A DNA stretch of 52,161 nt from Thermoplasmata archaeon (lineage in GTDB: Archaea; Thermoplasmatota; Thermoplasmata; Lutacidiplasmatales; UBA184): the NCBI GenBank assembly GCA_022750435.1, contig JAKIVS010000013.1:1-52161 (forward strand), given 5' to 3'. Position 1 is the first letter of the stretch; each line of letters starts with the position of its first letter. The notes beneath the pieces were generated by a model. It did no database searches. It was not told the origin of the DNA and saw only the letters and a list, made by a program, of their open reading frames with translations. Of this stretch, positions 16,452-28,348 are shown piece after piece. A program made the translations under genes and the position numbers.

Positions 16452-18845
16452 TTAGAACGCCCCGCAACCGGGGCACCGCACCGGTTCGGCGGGCCGCAGG
16501 GCTCCGCAGTACGGGCAGGCGAACGTGGCGGGAGGGTCGTGGGCCCCCCACCCGGGGGGCGGGGGAGCGTACGGACCGCTCCCGGGAGCCGAGGGCGGCA
16601 TCGGGTACGGGGACGCCGGCGGCGGGGCGGCCCCGCCGTACTGCACCGTCCCCGGCGGCGGAGCGCCGTACGCCCACGTGGGCACCTGGTATGGGCCGCT
16701 CGGTGGAGTCCGTCGCCGACGGGCGCGCTCGTCCCAGACGATGACGGCCACGAGGGTCAGCGCGAGGGTGATCCCGAGCGCCACGACGACGAAGGTGACG
16801 AGGGGGGTGGTCGGGGCCGGTGTGAACAGGCCGGGCGGGAGGCCCGGGGTCGGGCCGGAGTAGCTGAAGTTGCTCGCAATCACGGCGGCGAACGCCGGGA
16901 GGAACCTCACCGGGTCGATACCGCCCCACCCGGTGGCCGCGTCCCAGCCCAATCCCGCGGAGAACACAAAGTTCGACCCGTTCGTCACGTCGAGGAACGG
17001 GTTCGACGATTGGGGGGAGGCGTCGTAGTAGCCCGCCATCCGATACAGCGTCGGGTCGAGCCAACCGAAGCTGCGGTGGTCGACCGCCGACCACTCGGCG
17101 AGGAGACCGGCGAAGAACGGAGCGGCGATGCTGGTCCCCTCGAGGACCGTGAAGAACGAGCCGGTCGCGTTGTGCGCCACGTAGGCGACCGTGTCGTTCG
17201 CGGCGAACGCGACGTCGGGACCGGCCCGGCCGAGCATCGAGGCGCCCTGGACGCCCCCGGCGGAAGCGATCGCGGGTTGGGCCGCGGAGTCGAACTGCCA
17301 GTACGGCTCGGGGATCACGGTGCTGAGTCCCCCCTCCGACCCCTCGACGTGGCCGTACCCGCCGAGGTCGTCGTACCAGGCGGTCTGCGAGGCGAAGCCG
17401 GTGAAGTTGCTGTCGAATCCGTCCGGGAGGACGCCCCCGGTGTAGGTCCCCGTCGGTGTTCCGCCGAGAGCGAGGCTGACGCCGCCCACCGAGACCGTCC
17501 CGGAGCCGTTGAACGCCGCCGAGGCGGGCCACGTCGGCCACTGGCCCTGGAAGTGGCCGGAGACGTCGTTCGGCGCGTCTCCCTGGTCCCCCGAGGCGGC
17601 CACCACGGTGACCCCGATCGCGGCGGCGTGGGCGAGTTCGAGGTTCCAAAGCGAGTCGTTGAGGTCCGGAAGTCCGTAGGAGTTGGTGACGGAGGCGAGG
17701 TGGGCGCCGGTGTAGTTGTACGAGAGGGCGTCGGACAGCGCCTGCGCGAAGTCGTCGGCCACGGGGCCGAGCGGGGCGTTGCTCGACAGGTTCTGGAACA
17801 GTCCCGCCGAGAAGTAGAAGTTCGCGACCGTCGCCCCCGGAGCGGCGCTTCCCGCCATCTCGATGTCGAGGGAGTTCTCCGCTTCATCGAGAGAGTCGTC
17901 CTGGAGCGTCCCGTAGGCCCCCGGGGACGGGGGCGTGACGTTGGCGATCGTGACCGGGACGCCGAGGTACAACGGGACGGGCCAACTCGCCGGGAAGGTG
18001 TCGTTGAAGTAGTCGTGGATCTGGGCGGGGTCCCACGGCGGCAGGTCGACCTTCGCGGTGTCGTTGTAGCCGCTCATCAGGATCGTCGCCACGGCTTCGC
18101 CGGTGGCGTACGAGGCATTCGACCCGGCGCCGGTCCCGCCCGGAAACAGGCCGGCCTCCCCGTAGGCCTGGACGTAGTCGCTCCCGGTGAACCAGTCGAC
18201 CCCGGTCTCGTTGCCGTCGACCACGTAGGAGTTGAGCTCCGACCGGACGGGAGCCGACGGGGCCGGACGCAGCGCAAGGGTGGGGACGGTCGGGGACCGG
18301 GCCAGGCCCCCGATCCCGTACACCGAATTCGCGAGCGATGCGGGCAGCGTCGGCATCGTGGTCCAGGTCCAGTCGGCCCCGGCGGAGCTCGTCTGGCCCA
18401 TCAGGGTGGTGGCGAACGCCTCGCCCGCGGCCTGCGAGGACAGGGAGAAGCGGAGCGACAGCCGGTCGGGCGTCAGCGCGTAGCCCGCGGCACCGAACGT
18501 GGAAAAATACTGCTCGAGCGCGGTCACATTCGTCGAGGACGGAGCGTAGTCGTGCTCGAACTGCGATTCGGTGAGGTACTGGGAGGATCCCGACCGGGCC
18601 AAGGCGCCGTCTCGAGCGAAGAGGCCGGTTGCGTCCCGCGGTTCGAGGGAGACCGTCAGTTCGAGGCGCGCCTGGCTCGGCAGGGCGTGGGCGGCGAGGT
18701 TCGACACGAACATCGCCGCGTCGCTCGCGACGATCCGGCGAGGCGACGCGCCGGGCCCGGTCGGGAACGCGGGGGCGAAGGCGGGGAGCAGAAGCACCGC
18801 GCCGACGACGAGGACGACCCCGAACGCGACGGCGCCCGTACGCAC
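16452..18845 (-). CDS. Membrane-anchored sedolisin (S53) protease with C-terminal zinc ribbon
   Basis: 797 aa. Secreted acid serine-carboxyl peptidase. Domains: signal or anchor helix (about 5-25, AVAFGVVLVVGAVLLLPAF), pro-kumamolisin domain (~40-190, QYLTESQFEHDYAPS), S53 catalytic domain with Glu323 and Asp327 in EAENSLDIE (the E-x3-D pair), Asp420 in VAASGDQGD and Ser572 in EGTSIAAPFFAG, and a calcium-site-like GWDAATGWGGIDP. After the catalytic domain come a membrane helix (LVTFVVVALGITLALTLVAV), a long Pro/Gly/Tyr-rich stretch and a terminal zinc ribbon, CPYCGALRPAEPVRCPGCG, which should face the cytosol. The GTG at 18845 is chosen because a TATA-like AGTTATC begins 30 nt upstream; longer frames run into the HIT gene. 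Confidence 0.88.
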   Translation of the reverse strand: MRTGAVAFGVVLVVGAVLLLPAFAPAFPTGPGASPRRIVASDAAMFVSNLAAHALPSQARLELTVSLEPRDATGLFARDGALARSGSSQYLTESQFEHDYAPSSTNVTALEQYFSTFGAAGYALTPDRLSLRFSLSSQAAGEAFATTLMGQTSSAGADWTWTTMPTLPASLANSVYGIGGLARSPTVPTLALRPAPSAPVRSELNSYVVDGNETGVDWFTGSDYVQAYGEAGLFPGGTGAGSNASYATGEAVATILMSGYNDTAKVDLPPWDPAQIHDYFNDTFPASWPVPLYLGVPVTIANVTPPSPGAYGTLQDDSLDEAENSLDIEMAGSAAPGATVANFYFSAGLFQNLSSNAPLGPVADDFAQALSDALSYNYTGAHLASVTNSYGLPDLNDSLWNLELAHAAAIGVTVVAASGDQGDAPNDVSGHFQGQWPTWPASAAFNGSGTVSVGGVSLALGGTPTGTYTGGVLPDGFDSNFTGFASQTAWYDDLGGYGHVEGSEGGLSTVIPEPYWQFDSAAQPAIASAGGVQGASMLGRAGPDVAFAANDTVAYVAHNATGSFFTVLEGTSIAAPFFAGLLAEWSAVDHRSFGWLDPTLYRMAGYYDASPQSSNPFLDVTNGSNFVFSAGLGWDAATGWGGIDPVRFLPAFAAVIASNFSYSGPTPGLPPGLFTPAPTTPLVTFVVVALGITLALTLVAVIVWDERARRRRTPPSGPYQVPTWAYGAPPPGTVQYGGAAPPPASPYPMPPSAPGSGPYAPPPPGWGAHDPPATFACPYCGALRPAEPVRCPGCGAF

Positions 18846-18868
18846 GACCGAGCCACCCGGTCCGATGA

Positions 18869-18875
18869 GATAACT
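18869..18875 (-). promoter_or_regulatory. TATA-like box of the sedolisin gene
   Basis: Reading the minus strand, AGTTATC begins 30 nt before the GTG at 18845. The spacing matches other leaderless genes here and supports that start codon. Confidence 0.45.
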
Positions 18876-18903
18876 CCGGGCCGGGCGGCGCTCGCCGCGA
18901 AGC

Positions 18904-18910
18904 CTTAACT
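18904..18910 (+). promoter_or_regulatory. TATA-like box of the HIT-Memo operon
   Basis: CTTAACT begins 29 nt before the HIT gene ATG (18933), implying a leaderless transcript covering the HIT and Memo-family genes. Confidence 0.5.
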
Positions 18911-18932
18911 CCGAACCGGCGGTGCGCCGACG

Positions 18933-19361
18933 ATGGGGTCGGCCGCGCCCGCCGCGCCCTGCATCTTCTGCGAGATCGGTGCCCGTCGAGCCCCGGCCTA
19001 CGTCGTGTACGAGGACGCCACCACCATCGCCTTCCTCGACATTTTCCCGTTCACGAGGGGCCATCTCCTGGTGGTGCCGAAGCGCCATGTGGACCGGTTG
19101 GTCGACCTGGCTCCGTCCGAGTACGCGGGGTACATGGGCGCCCTCGCGCAATCGTGCCGCCAGGTCGAGCGGCTGACGAAGGACTACAACATCGGCCTCA
19201 ACCAGGGAAAGCTGGCCGGCCAGATCGTCTTCCACCTGCACTTCCACGTCATCCCCCGGTACGACGACGGAAATCCGTTCGGGCCGAGCCCGCGCCGGCC
19301 GTTGGCTGAGGGCGAGGGCGTAGGGGTTGTCCGCGACCTCGGTGGACCTCTTCGGCGATGA
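18933..19361 (+). CDS. HIT family nucleotide hydrolase/transferase
   Basis: 142 aa. Hydrolyses or transfers nucleoside phosphoramidates or dinucleoside polyphosphates. Seen: CIFCEIGARRAPAYVVYEDA (a CxxC zinc pair and the usual HIT start), AFLDIFPFTRGHLLVVPKRH and the histidine triad HLHFHVIPR, with GLNQGKLAGQIVFHLHFHV giving the preceding strand. ATG 18933 lies 29 nt after CTTAACT. Its TGA overlaps the next ATG as ATGA, so it is co-translated with the Memo-family protein. Physiological substrate unknown. Confidence 0.93.
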   Translation: MGSAAPAAPCIFCEIGARRAPAYVVYEDATTIAFLDIFPFTRGHLLVVPKRHVDRLVDLAPSEYAGYMGALAQSCRQVERLTKDYNIGLNQGKLAGQIVFHLHFHVIPRYDDGNPFGPSPRRPLAEGEGVGVVRDLGGPLRR

Positions 19362-20200
19362 CCGAACCGAGATCGCCCGTTGTCGCCGGTGCGTTCTACC
19401 CGGACGACGGGGCGGCGCTCGCGGCCGCGGTGGAGGCGAGCTTCCTCAGCCCCCGTGGGCCGGGCCGGCTCCCGACCCACAAGCGTGCCCCGTCCCGGTC
19501 GGTCCGCGCGATCGTCGTCCCTCACGCCGGGTACGTCTTCTCTGGTCCGATTGCCGCCCGCGCGTATGAGCGGGTCGCGGCCGACGCCCCGGCCCAGTCG
19601 ATTCTCGTGCTCGGCGTGGACCACTATGGACTGGGTCCCCTCGCCGCTCTGTCGGCTCGCCCGTGGCTGACCCCGCTCGGAACTGTCCCGAGTGACCCGG
19701 ACCTCGTCGAAGCGCTGACGAAGGGCCCGATCACGGTGGACGAGCGCGCCCACCGCCGCGAGCACTCCATCGAGGTCCAGCTCCCCTTCCTCCAGTACAC
19801 CGAGCCCGTGCCGGTCGTCGTCCCCCTCCAGATCCGGACGGAGTCGTTCGATACGCTGGCCGAAGTCGCGGAGGTGGTTCGCGAGGCCATTCGGGGAAGG
19901 GACGTTCTCCTCGTGGCCTCCACCGACTTTTCCCACTACATTCCGGCGGAGACGGCGAAGCGACTCGACGGCCTCGCCCTCGACCGAATCGTCGCCCGCG
20001 ATGCGAAGGGACTCTACGAGACCGTCCGGAGCCACGACATCTCGATGTGCGGTCTGGCTCCGACCACCGTGCTCCTCGCCGCCCTGAGCGAGGAACCGCT
20101 CACGGCGCGCTCGCTCGGCTGGGGCCACTCGGGCGAGGCGGAGCCGATGACCGACGTCGTCGGGTACGGCGCGGTCGTTCTCGAGAGCCCACTCCCTTAG
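19358..20200 (+). CDS. Memo family protein (AmmeMemoRadiSam system protein B)
   Basis: 280 aa. Related to human MEMO1 and extradiol-dioxygenase folds; its catalytic role in archaea is not established. Seen: VVAGAFYPDDGAALAAAV (family N-terminal block), VVPHAGYVFSGPIAARAY with a candidate metal His, HRREHSIEVQLPFLQY with the second His, STDFSHY and MCGLAPTTVLLAA with the conserved Cys, then GYGAVV at the end. Length is normal. It overlaps the HIT gene by 4 nt. The AMMECR1 and radical SAM partners often found with it are not in this window. Confidence 0.92.
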   Translation: MTEPRSPVVAGAFYPDDGAALAAAVEASFLSPRGPGRLPTHKRAPSRSVRAIVVPHAGYVFSGPIAARAYERVAADAPAQSILVLGVDHYGLGPLAALSARPWLTPLGTVPSDPDLVEALTKGPITVDERAHRREHSIEVQLPFLQYTEPVPVVVPLQIRTESFDTLAEVAEVVREAIRGRDVLLVASTDFSHYIPAETAKRLDGLALDRIVARDAKGLYETVRSHDISMCGLAPTTVLLAALSEEPLTARSLGWGHSGEAEPMTDVVGYGAVVLESPLP

Positions 20201-20224
20201 GCGGCCGATGCGGCCCGCGGCGCG

Positions 20225-22903
<2,679 letters not shown>

Positions 22904-23009
22904 GGTCGAAGAAGCGTCGGCGGGTTCAAGTCGTTGACTCCAAACCGGACCCGTTTGAGGGTCCGCGCCGGCCTAATGAGCGTCCGCGGCTCCCCCCGCC
23001 TCGGTCGCG

Positions 23010-23561
23010 ATGATCCTCAGCGACGCACGGATTCTCGAGCAGATCGAGAACGGCCAGATCGTCATCCGGCCGTACCGGCCCGAGTGCCTCGGCACCAACT
23101 CCTACGACGTCCACCTCGGACCCTATCTCTCCACCTACGTCGACGGCGCACTCGACTCGCGCAAGGCGAACAAGATCGAGGAGATCCGGATGCCCTCGAA
23201 GGGCTACGTGCTCGTCCCCGGTCAGCTCTACCTCGGGGTTACCGAGGAGTACACCGAGACCCACGGGTTCGTGCCGTTCCTGGAGGGGAAGTCGAGCGTC
23301 GGACGACTCGGCATCGACATCCACTCGACCGCGGGGAAGGGCGACGAAGGATTCTGCAACTACTGGACGCTCGAGATGAGCGTCAAGGTCCCGGTCCGGA
23401 TCTACCCGGGAATGCCCATCGGCCAGCTGATCTACTTCGAGATCTCGGGCCCGATCCTTCACGGGTATGACAAGAAGAAGAGCGCCAAGTACCGGACCGT
23501 CAGCCGGCACCCGACCCCGTCCCGGATGTACCTGAACTTCCCGCGGAAGGCCCGGAAGTAG
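23010..23561 (+). CDS. dcd: dCTP deaminase family protein
   Basis: 183 aa, the usual length. Converts dCTP to dUTP (some archaeal members are bifunctional dCTP deaminase/dUTPases). Seen: MILSDARILEQIENGQIVI, LGTNSYDVHLGPYLSTY, EGKSSVGRLGIDIHSTAG (nucleotide-binding RSSxGRLG-like loop, with Lys for Arg), EGFCNYWTLEMSV with the catalytic Glu, and YPGMPIGQLIYFE. The last 62 nt overlap the convergent leuS 3' end. CTAATGAG begins 37 nt upstream of the ATG, so the leader is very short. Confidence 0.93.
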   Translation: MILSDARILEQIENGQIVIRPYRPECLGTNSYDVHLGPYLSTYVDGALDSRKANKIEEIRMPSKGYVLVPGQLYLGVTEEYTETHGFVPFLEGKSSVGRLGIDIHSTAGKGDEGFCNYWTLEMSVKVPVRIYPGMPIGQLIYFEISGPILHGYDKKKSAKYRTVSRHPTPSRMYLNFPRKARK

Positions 23562-26454
23562 GCTTGGGGCCCTTGGCCCCGTAGAGGAAGAACGCCGGGC
23601 GGCCCGGTCGAGCGCGGTCCCGACGCTTCAGAGGGTCGAGTTCGCTGCCTTCTTCTTCCCGCGTGACGGCCACCGCGGAGAGGCCGTAGCGCCGGGCGAG
23701 GTACCCCTCGGCGCCCCGAAGGGTCCCGAGCTCGTGGACGGGGCGACTCGGTTCCGGTTCGTTCCGCACGGCGGTGACGATCCGTCCAACGTACTTCGCC
23801 ACCTCTCCCCGATACGCCGCCATCTCCGGGTGCTCCCCGGCCCGGGCGAGGACCGCGGGAATCGGAACGGCCTTCGGGTCGTGGGCCAACGCATCGCGGG
23901 TCCACCCCTCGACCGCGGCCTTCCATCCCGCCGCGACGAAGAACACGACGCCCTCGGGCGGCTCCCCGCGGTCGACCGCCATGCGAACGATGGGGCGCAG
24001 GTCCTCCTCGATCTGTTCGAGGTACGCTTCCGCCGCCATGGCGGCGTCGTCGCGGGCGAACTCCTCCGCGGTCGGGAACGGTTGGAGGCACACCAACCCG
24101 CGAAATCGCCCCGCCCCCAACTCCTCGGCGAGGTGGGGGGTGATCGGGCCGAGGAGGCGGACCGCCGCGAGAGCGACCTTCTGGAGGGCGGGGCCCGCGG
24201 TGCCTCCGCGGGACTGGTATCGGCGGATCAAGCCGGGCAGCCGGCCGTACACGAGTTCGGCCGCTCCGCGGAGCCGGAGGTCGTCGAACGCGCGGGAAAC
24301 GTCGGCGAGGAGCAGGTGGACCGCACCCGCCAGCCACCGGTCGAGTTCCGGAGGACCGCCACCGCCCTCGAGGAGCGAGTCTCGAAGGAGACGCTCCACG
24401 TCGTCGACGCGGGTGCGGGCGGCGTCGACCAGCTCGGGCGACCATTCAATGTCCTGCTCGGGGTTCGCCGCCTGGACGTAGAAGAGGCGGAGGGCATCGG
24501 CCCCCCACCGCTCGAGGGACTCGGGGATCGGGGGGACCGCGACCCCCTTCGAGCCGATGTCCTTCTTCGAGACCTTGTCGCCGGCCTTGTTCACGAGCCA
24601 CCAGTGGGCGAAGACGCCGCGGGGCTGGCGCTCGGGCGGGAGAAGGAGGGCGTGAGTGGCGAGGAACACCGGGAAGTGGACCCGTTTGTGCTCCTTTCCG
24701 CCGATGTTGAGGTCGAGGGGATACCAGTAGTCGACGGCCGACCGGACCTCGTTCTGGAGGGCCGGGGAGATTCCAGGCTCGCCGACGCCTCGGCCCAGGA
24801 GGACGTAGTCGAAGAACGCGTCCGTGAGCTGGTCGACGGCGACGCGGCCATCCGCGACGAACGGCCGGACGATGAAGTAGGCCGGATAGAACGTCGAGTC
24901 GGCGATCGGCTCGATCACCCAGCTCGGGTCGAACGGGAACGGCGTGCCGAGCCAACGTCCGCGCCGAGTGCACGGTCGGTCTTGGTACCAGTCGAGAATG
25001 GAGGGGAGCTCGCGCCCGTACTCCTCCGGAACGACCCGGAGGCGCTCGATCAGGGCACGGGTGCGCTCCTTCCACTCCCCCCAGCCGTACCGCAGGAACC
25101 ACTGGTCCGGCACGAGGCGGATGACCACGTCGTGGCCGTTCCGGCAAACGACCGGCTCGGAAAACTCGCGAAGGTCGAACGACTGCCCCGTGGACTGCAA
25201 CCGCTGCGCCACGGCCAGGCGCGCCTCCGAGACCGGTCGGCCTCCCTCGAGGTCAGGGCGCATTCGGCCCCGGACGAACTCGAGGCGGTACAATCGCTCG
25301 GTCGCGGCCTCGAGCGGCTCCCGGTCCGCGAGCCGCGTGGCCCCCGCCGCCCGGACGGCCCGCAGGGCGGGGACGCCGTCGCCGGCAAGGAGCTCTCGCT
25401 CGGACCCCGACAACATCTCGGGGGCGGGCAAGTCGACGACGGCCGTGATGTTCGGGAGGCGAGAACGGGTCGCTTCGTCGAGCTCCTGGACGGCCAACCA
25501 GTCCGCGGGCGCGTGGGCCGGGACCGACATGACGACCCCGGTCCCGCGCGCCGGGTCGACGAAGGTGCTGGCCAGAAGTGAAAGCTTCGCGCCGGTCACG
25601 GGCGCCAGGACGGAACGCCCGATCAACTCGGCGACGTCCACGACGTGGCCGACGTGGCCCCCGTGCTGGTCCACGAGCCGGTGGGCGGCCGGGGCCGAGA
25701 CGAGGTAGCTGGCCTCCCCGTGGTGCCAGACGGCGAGTCCGCCGCTCGGCGGGAGCCAGAGGTTGGTCGCGCCGTGCACGGTCTCGGGGCGCAACGTGGC
25801 CGCGAGGAGGATCCGACCGTCGTCCAGCGCGAAGGGGATCGTCGTGTAGACCACGGTCTCGGCCTCGCCTCCTCGCGAGAGGTCGGTCTCGGAGGCGTCG
25901 ACCGACACGGGGCCGCAGACGGGACAGACCGCCGCGTAGTGGGGACCCTGCCGGAGGGCTCCCGCCTCGTGGAGACGGTGAAACTGCCATCGGATGAACG
26001 CCTGATAGTCCGGATCGACGGTGGTGACGTACGCCCGCTCGTCGAGGAGCATTCCGAACGACCGGTAGACGTCGAGATACCGGCGTCCCAGGAACTGCGC
26101 GGCAGCGACGGGCTCCTCAAGCCCGCTCCATTCCTCGGGGGGGATCCCCTGCGTCTTCAGGGCCGCCACTGTGCGCGCCTCGCGCTCCCGAACCTTCTGG
26201 GCAAAGGTGACGGCCGGCAGCCCCGAGGCGTGGGTACCGGTCGGGAAGAAGACGGCTCGTCCGCGCATCCGGTGATACCGGTGGAGCGCGTCCGCGAGCG
26301 TCATCCCGCGGAGGTGACCGAGGTGGAGGAAGCCACTCGAGCCCGGGTAGGCGACGATCGCGTAGTACTTCTCCCGGGTCCCGTCGACCTTCGCCTCGGC
26401 GACGCGCGCCCGCGCCCACTCCGACTGCCACGCCCGGTCCCGGCCGCGCTCCAT
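23500..26454 (-). CDS. leuS: Leucyl-tRNA synthetase, archaeal type
   Basis: 984 aa. Charges tRNA-Leu. Seen: HIGH-type motif HLGH (44-47) in GFLHLGHLRGMTLADAL, YVTTVDPDYQAFIRWQFHRL, a zinc-finger-like CPVCGPVSVD, the editing-domain motif AATLRPETVHGATNLWLPP, GTGVVMSVPAHAPADW in the editing site and, in place of KMSKS, KVSKK (627-631). The C-terminal helical and tail domains follow. The last codons overlap dcd, but PGRPAFFLYG near the end looks like a genuine terminal strand. ATG 26454 lies 31 nt after CTAATA on the minus strand. Confidence 0.94.
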   Translation of the reverse strand: MERGRDRAWQSEWARARVAEAKVDGTREKYYAIVAYPGSSGFLHLGHLRGMTLADALHRYHRMRGRAVFFPTGTHASGLPAVTFAQKVREREARTVAALKTQGIPPEEWSGLEEPVAAAQFLGRRYLDVYRSFGMLLDERAYVTTVDPDYQAFIRWQFHRLHEAGALRQGPHYAAVCPVCGPVSVDASETDLSRGGEAETVVYTTIPFALDDGRILLAATLRPETVHGATNLWLPPSGGLAVWHHGEASYLVSAPAAHRLVDQHGGHVGHVVDVAELIGRSVLAPVTGAKLSLLASTFVDPARGTGVVMSVPAHAPADWLAVQELDEATRSRLPNITAVVDLPAPEMLSGSERELLAGDGVPALRAVRAAGATRLADREPLEAATERLYRLEFVRGRMRPDLEGGRPVSEARLAVAQRLQSTGQSFDLREFSEPVVCRNGHDVVIRLVPDQWFLRYGWGEWKERTRALIERLRVVPEEYGRELPSILDWYQDRPCTRRGRWLGTPFPFDPSWVIEPIADSTFYPAYFIVRPFVADGRVAVDQLTDAFFDYVLLGRGVGEPGISPALQNEVRSAVDYWYPLDLNIGGKEHKRVHFPVFLATHALLLPPERQPRGVFAHWWLVNKAGDKVSKKDIGSKGVAVPPIPESLERWGADALRLFYVQAANPEQDIEWSPELVDAARTRVDDVERLLRDSLLEGGGGPPELDRWLAGAVHLLLADVSRAFDDLRLRGAAELVYGRLPGLIRRYQSRGGTAGPALQKVALAAVRLLGPITPHLAEELGAGRFRGLVCLQPFPTAEEFARDDAAMAAEAYLEQIEEDLRPIVRMAVDRGEPPEGVVFFVAAGWKAAVEGWTRDALAHDPKAVPIPAVLARAGEHPEMAAYRGEVAKYVGRIVTAVRNEPEPSRPVHELGTLRGAEGYLARRYGLSAVAVTREEEGSELDPLKRRDRARPGRPAFFLYGAKGPKPTSGPSAGSSGTSGTGSGAG

Positions 26455-26479
26455 CGACGACCGTTCGAGCCGGAATCGG

Positions 26480-26530
26480 TATTAGACGGCGTCGGCGGAG
26501 GCGAGGTCCGTCGACGGCGGAGGCGCTAAA
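26480..26530. promoter_or_regulatory. Divergent leuS and queE promoters
   Basis: On the minus strand CTAATA begins at 26485, 31 nt from the leuS ATG. On the plus strand CTAAA begins at 26526, 29 nt from the queE ATG. Both imply leaderless transcripts; each gene has its own box in the 100-nt gap. Confidence 0.5.
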
Positions 26531-26554
26531 GGGGCGCCGCCGGTCGGCCGCGGG

Positions 26555-27184
26555 ATGCGGATCATCGAGATCTTCCACTCGGTCCAGGGGGAGGGTCCTT
26601 TCACCGGATTCCGCACCTCGTTCGTCCGGACCGCGACCTGCAATCTTCGGTGCGCCTGGTGCGACACGACCTACTCCTTCGGTCCCGGCAAGGAGCGCTC
26701 CCTCCCTTCGATCGTCCGAGAGGTCGCCACGCACCGAACCCGCCACGCGTGTCTGACCGGCGGCGAACCCCTGCTCCAGAAGGAGTCCCCCGAACTCCTT
26801 CGCCGACTCTCCGCGAAGGGAATGACGACGGTCGTGGAGACCGGCGGCTCCCTGGACGTGGCGCCCTACCTGGACATTCCGGGGGTCGTCCTCAGCGTCG
26901 ACGTGAAGTGTCCCTCCTCAAAGATGGAGAGCCGGAACCGCTGGGCCAACCTCCCCTTGCTGCGTCCGTCGGACGTGGTCAAGTTCGTGGTCGCCGACCG
27001 GAAGGATTACCGGTACGCGAAGCAGGTGCTCGGCCGGGAACCGATGCCGACGAACGTCGTCTTTCAACCCGTCTACGGCACGAACGGGGGTCGGATGGCC
27101 GACTGGGTCCTGGCCGACCGGCTGGACGTTCGGGTGATGGTCCAGGAGCACAAGGTCCTGTTCGGCGACACCCCCGGCCGATAG
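26555..27184 (+). CDS. queE: 7-carboxy-7-deazaguanine synthase (radical SAM)
   Basis: 209 aa. Converts 6-carboxytetrahydropterin to 7-carboxy-7-deazaguanine with SAM and a [4Fe-4S] cluster, an early step to archaeosine or queuosine. Seen: MRIIEIFHSVQGEG (the signature QueE start), the cluster motif C29-x3-C33-x2-C36 in TCNLRCAWCDTTYSFG, CLTGGEPLLQ (SAM-binding GGEP) and VETGGSLDVAPY. Short, cap-less radical SAM length as expected. Other pathway genes are not in the window. Confidence 0.94.
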   Translation: MRIIEIFHSVQGEGPFTGFRTSFVRTATCNLRCAWCDTTYSFGPGKERSLPSIVREVATHRTRHACLTGGEPLLQKESPELLRRLSAKGMTTVVETGGSLDVAPYLDIPGVVLSVDVKCPSSKMESRNRWANLPLLRPSDVVKFVVADRKDYRYAKQVLGREPMPTNVVFQPVYGTNGGRMADWVLADRLDVRVMVQEHKVLFGDTPGR

Positions 27185-27205
27185 CCGGTTCTCTCGCTCG
27201 ATTCG

Positions 27206-27213
27206 CTTATAGG
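27206..27213 (+). promoter_or_regulatory. TATA-like box of egsA
   Basis: CTTATAGG begins 33 nt before the egsA ATG (27239), in a 54-nt gap after queE; a short or absent leader is predicted. Confidence 0.5.
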
Positions 27214-27238
27214 CACCCCCCCTCCTCGTGCGGTCGCG

Positions 27239-28345
27239 ATGCCGAACGAGGCGCCGGCCCGCCCCTCGGTCATCGGTCTCACCTCCCCGTTCGGGAAGGC
27301 CCGGTCGATGGTCTTTCCCCGCAGCGTCCTCGCCGGTCACGGGGTGTTGAGCGAGCTCGGGTCGATGTGCCGCCAGTTCGATTTTCCGGACCGGGGCGCG
27401 GTCATCACGGGAACGACCACCGTCGGACTGGCGGGCAAGCGGGCCGTCGAGATCCTCAACGAATCCAAGTTCGATGTGGCCACGATCATCGCCCACGACG
27501 CGACGAGCGCGGAGGTCGAGCGGGTCCTCACCGAGGTCCGGGCGACCGAGGCGCGATTCCTGATTGCCGTTGGCGGCGGGAGCAAGATCGACATTGCCAA
27601 GGTTGCGGCGGCCCGGGCCCATCTCCCGTTCGTGAGCGTACCGACCTCCGCCGCACACGACGGAATCTCCTCCCCTCGGGCGTCTCTCCGCGATCCGGGC
27701 AAGGTCACGAGCGAGGCCGCGGTCGTCCCGATGGGGATCCTGGCCGATACTTCGGTCATTGTGCAGGCGCCGTTCCGCCTCCTCGCCTCCGGGTGCGCCG
27801 ACGTGATCTCGAACGTCACCGCCGTGCTCGATTGGAAGTTGGCGGCCCGGCTGCGCAACGAAGAGTTCTCCAGCAGCGCGGCGACCCTGGCGGAGTACGC
27901 GGCGCAAGAGATCACAGAACACGCGAACCTGATCAAGCCCAACCTCGAGGAATCCGCCTGGATTGCGATCCGGCCGATGATCGTCGCGGGACTCGCGATG
28001 AGCGTCGCGGGCTCGTCCCGTCCGTGCTCGGGGAGTGAGCATCTGTTCAGCCATGCGCTCGACCAGGCGGGGAAGCACCCGAGCCTCCACGGGGAGCAGT
28101 GCGGCGTCGGGGCGATCATGATGATGTATCTCCACGGGGGGGATTGGGAACGCATCCGGCGTGCCCTCCGCACCATCGGGGCGCCGATCACGGCGCAGGA
28201 GCTCGGGGTGAGCCCCGAGGACGTCGTCGAGGCCCTGGTGCAAGCGCACGCCATCCGCCCGGAACGGTACACCATCCTTGGGGACAACGGACTCAGCCGG
28301 GAAGCGGCGACACGGCTTGCCGGGGTCACCGGAGTCATCGGGTAG
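27239..28345 (+). CDS. egsA: sn-Glycerol-1-phosphate dehydrogenase
   Basis: 368 aa. Reduces dihydroxyacetone phosphate to sn-glycerol-1-phosphate, the stereospecific backbone of archaeal ether lipids. Seen: the NAD(P)-binding IAVGGGSKIDIAKVAA, VPTSAAHDGISSPRASL, the metal-site Asp in GCADVISNVTAVLDW and two His ligands in GSEHLFSHALD and HPSLHGEQCGVG. Family order and length are normal. It is followed after 3 nt by the UPF0179 gene, so the two are probably one transcript. A strong lineage marker: Bacteria use the sn-3 enzyme. Confidence 0.97.
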   Translation: MPNEAPARPSVIGLTSPFGKARSMVFPRSVLAGHGVLSELGSMCRQFDFPDRGAVITGTTTVGLAGKRAVEILNESKFDVATIIAHDATSAEVERVLTEVRATEARFLIAVGGGSKIDIAKVAAARAHLPFVSVPTSAAHDGISSPRASLRDPGKVTSEAAVVPMGILADTSVIVQAPFRLLASGCADVISNVTAVLDWKLAARLRNEEFSSSAATLAEYAAQEITEHANLIKPNLEESAWIAIRPMIVAGLAMSVAGSSRPCSGSEHLFSHALDQAGKHPSLHGEQCGVGAIMMMYLHGGDWERIRRALRTIGAPITAQELGVSPEDVVEALVQAHAIRPERYTILGDNGLSREAATRLAGVTGVIG

Positions 28346-28348
28346 GTC

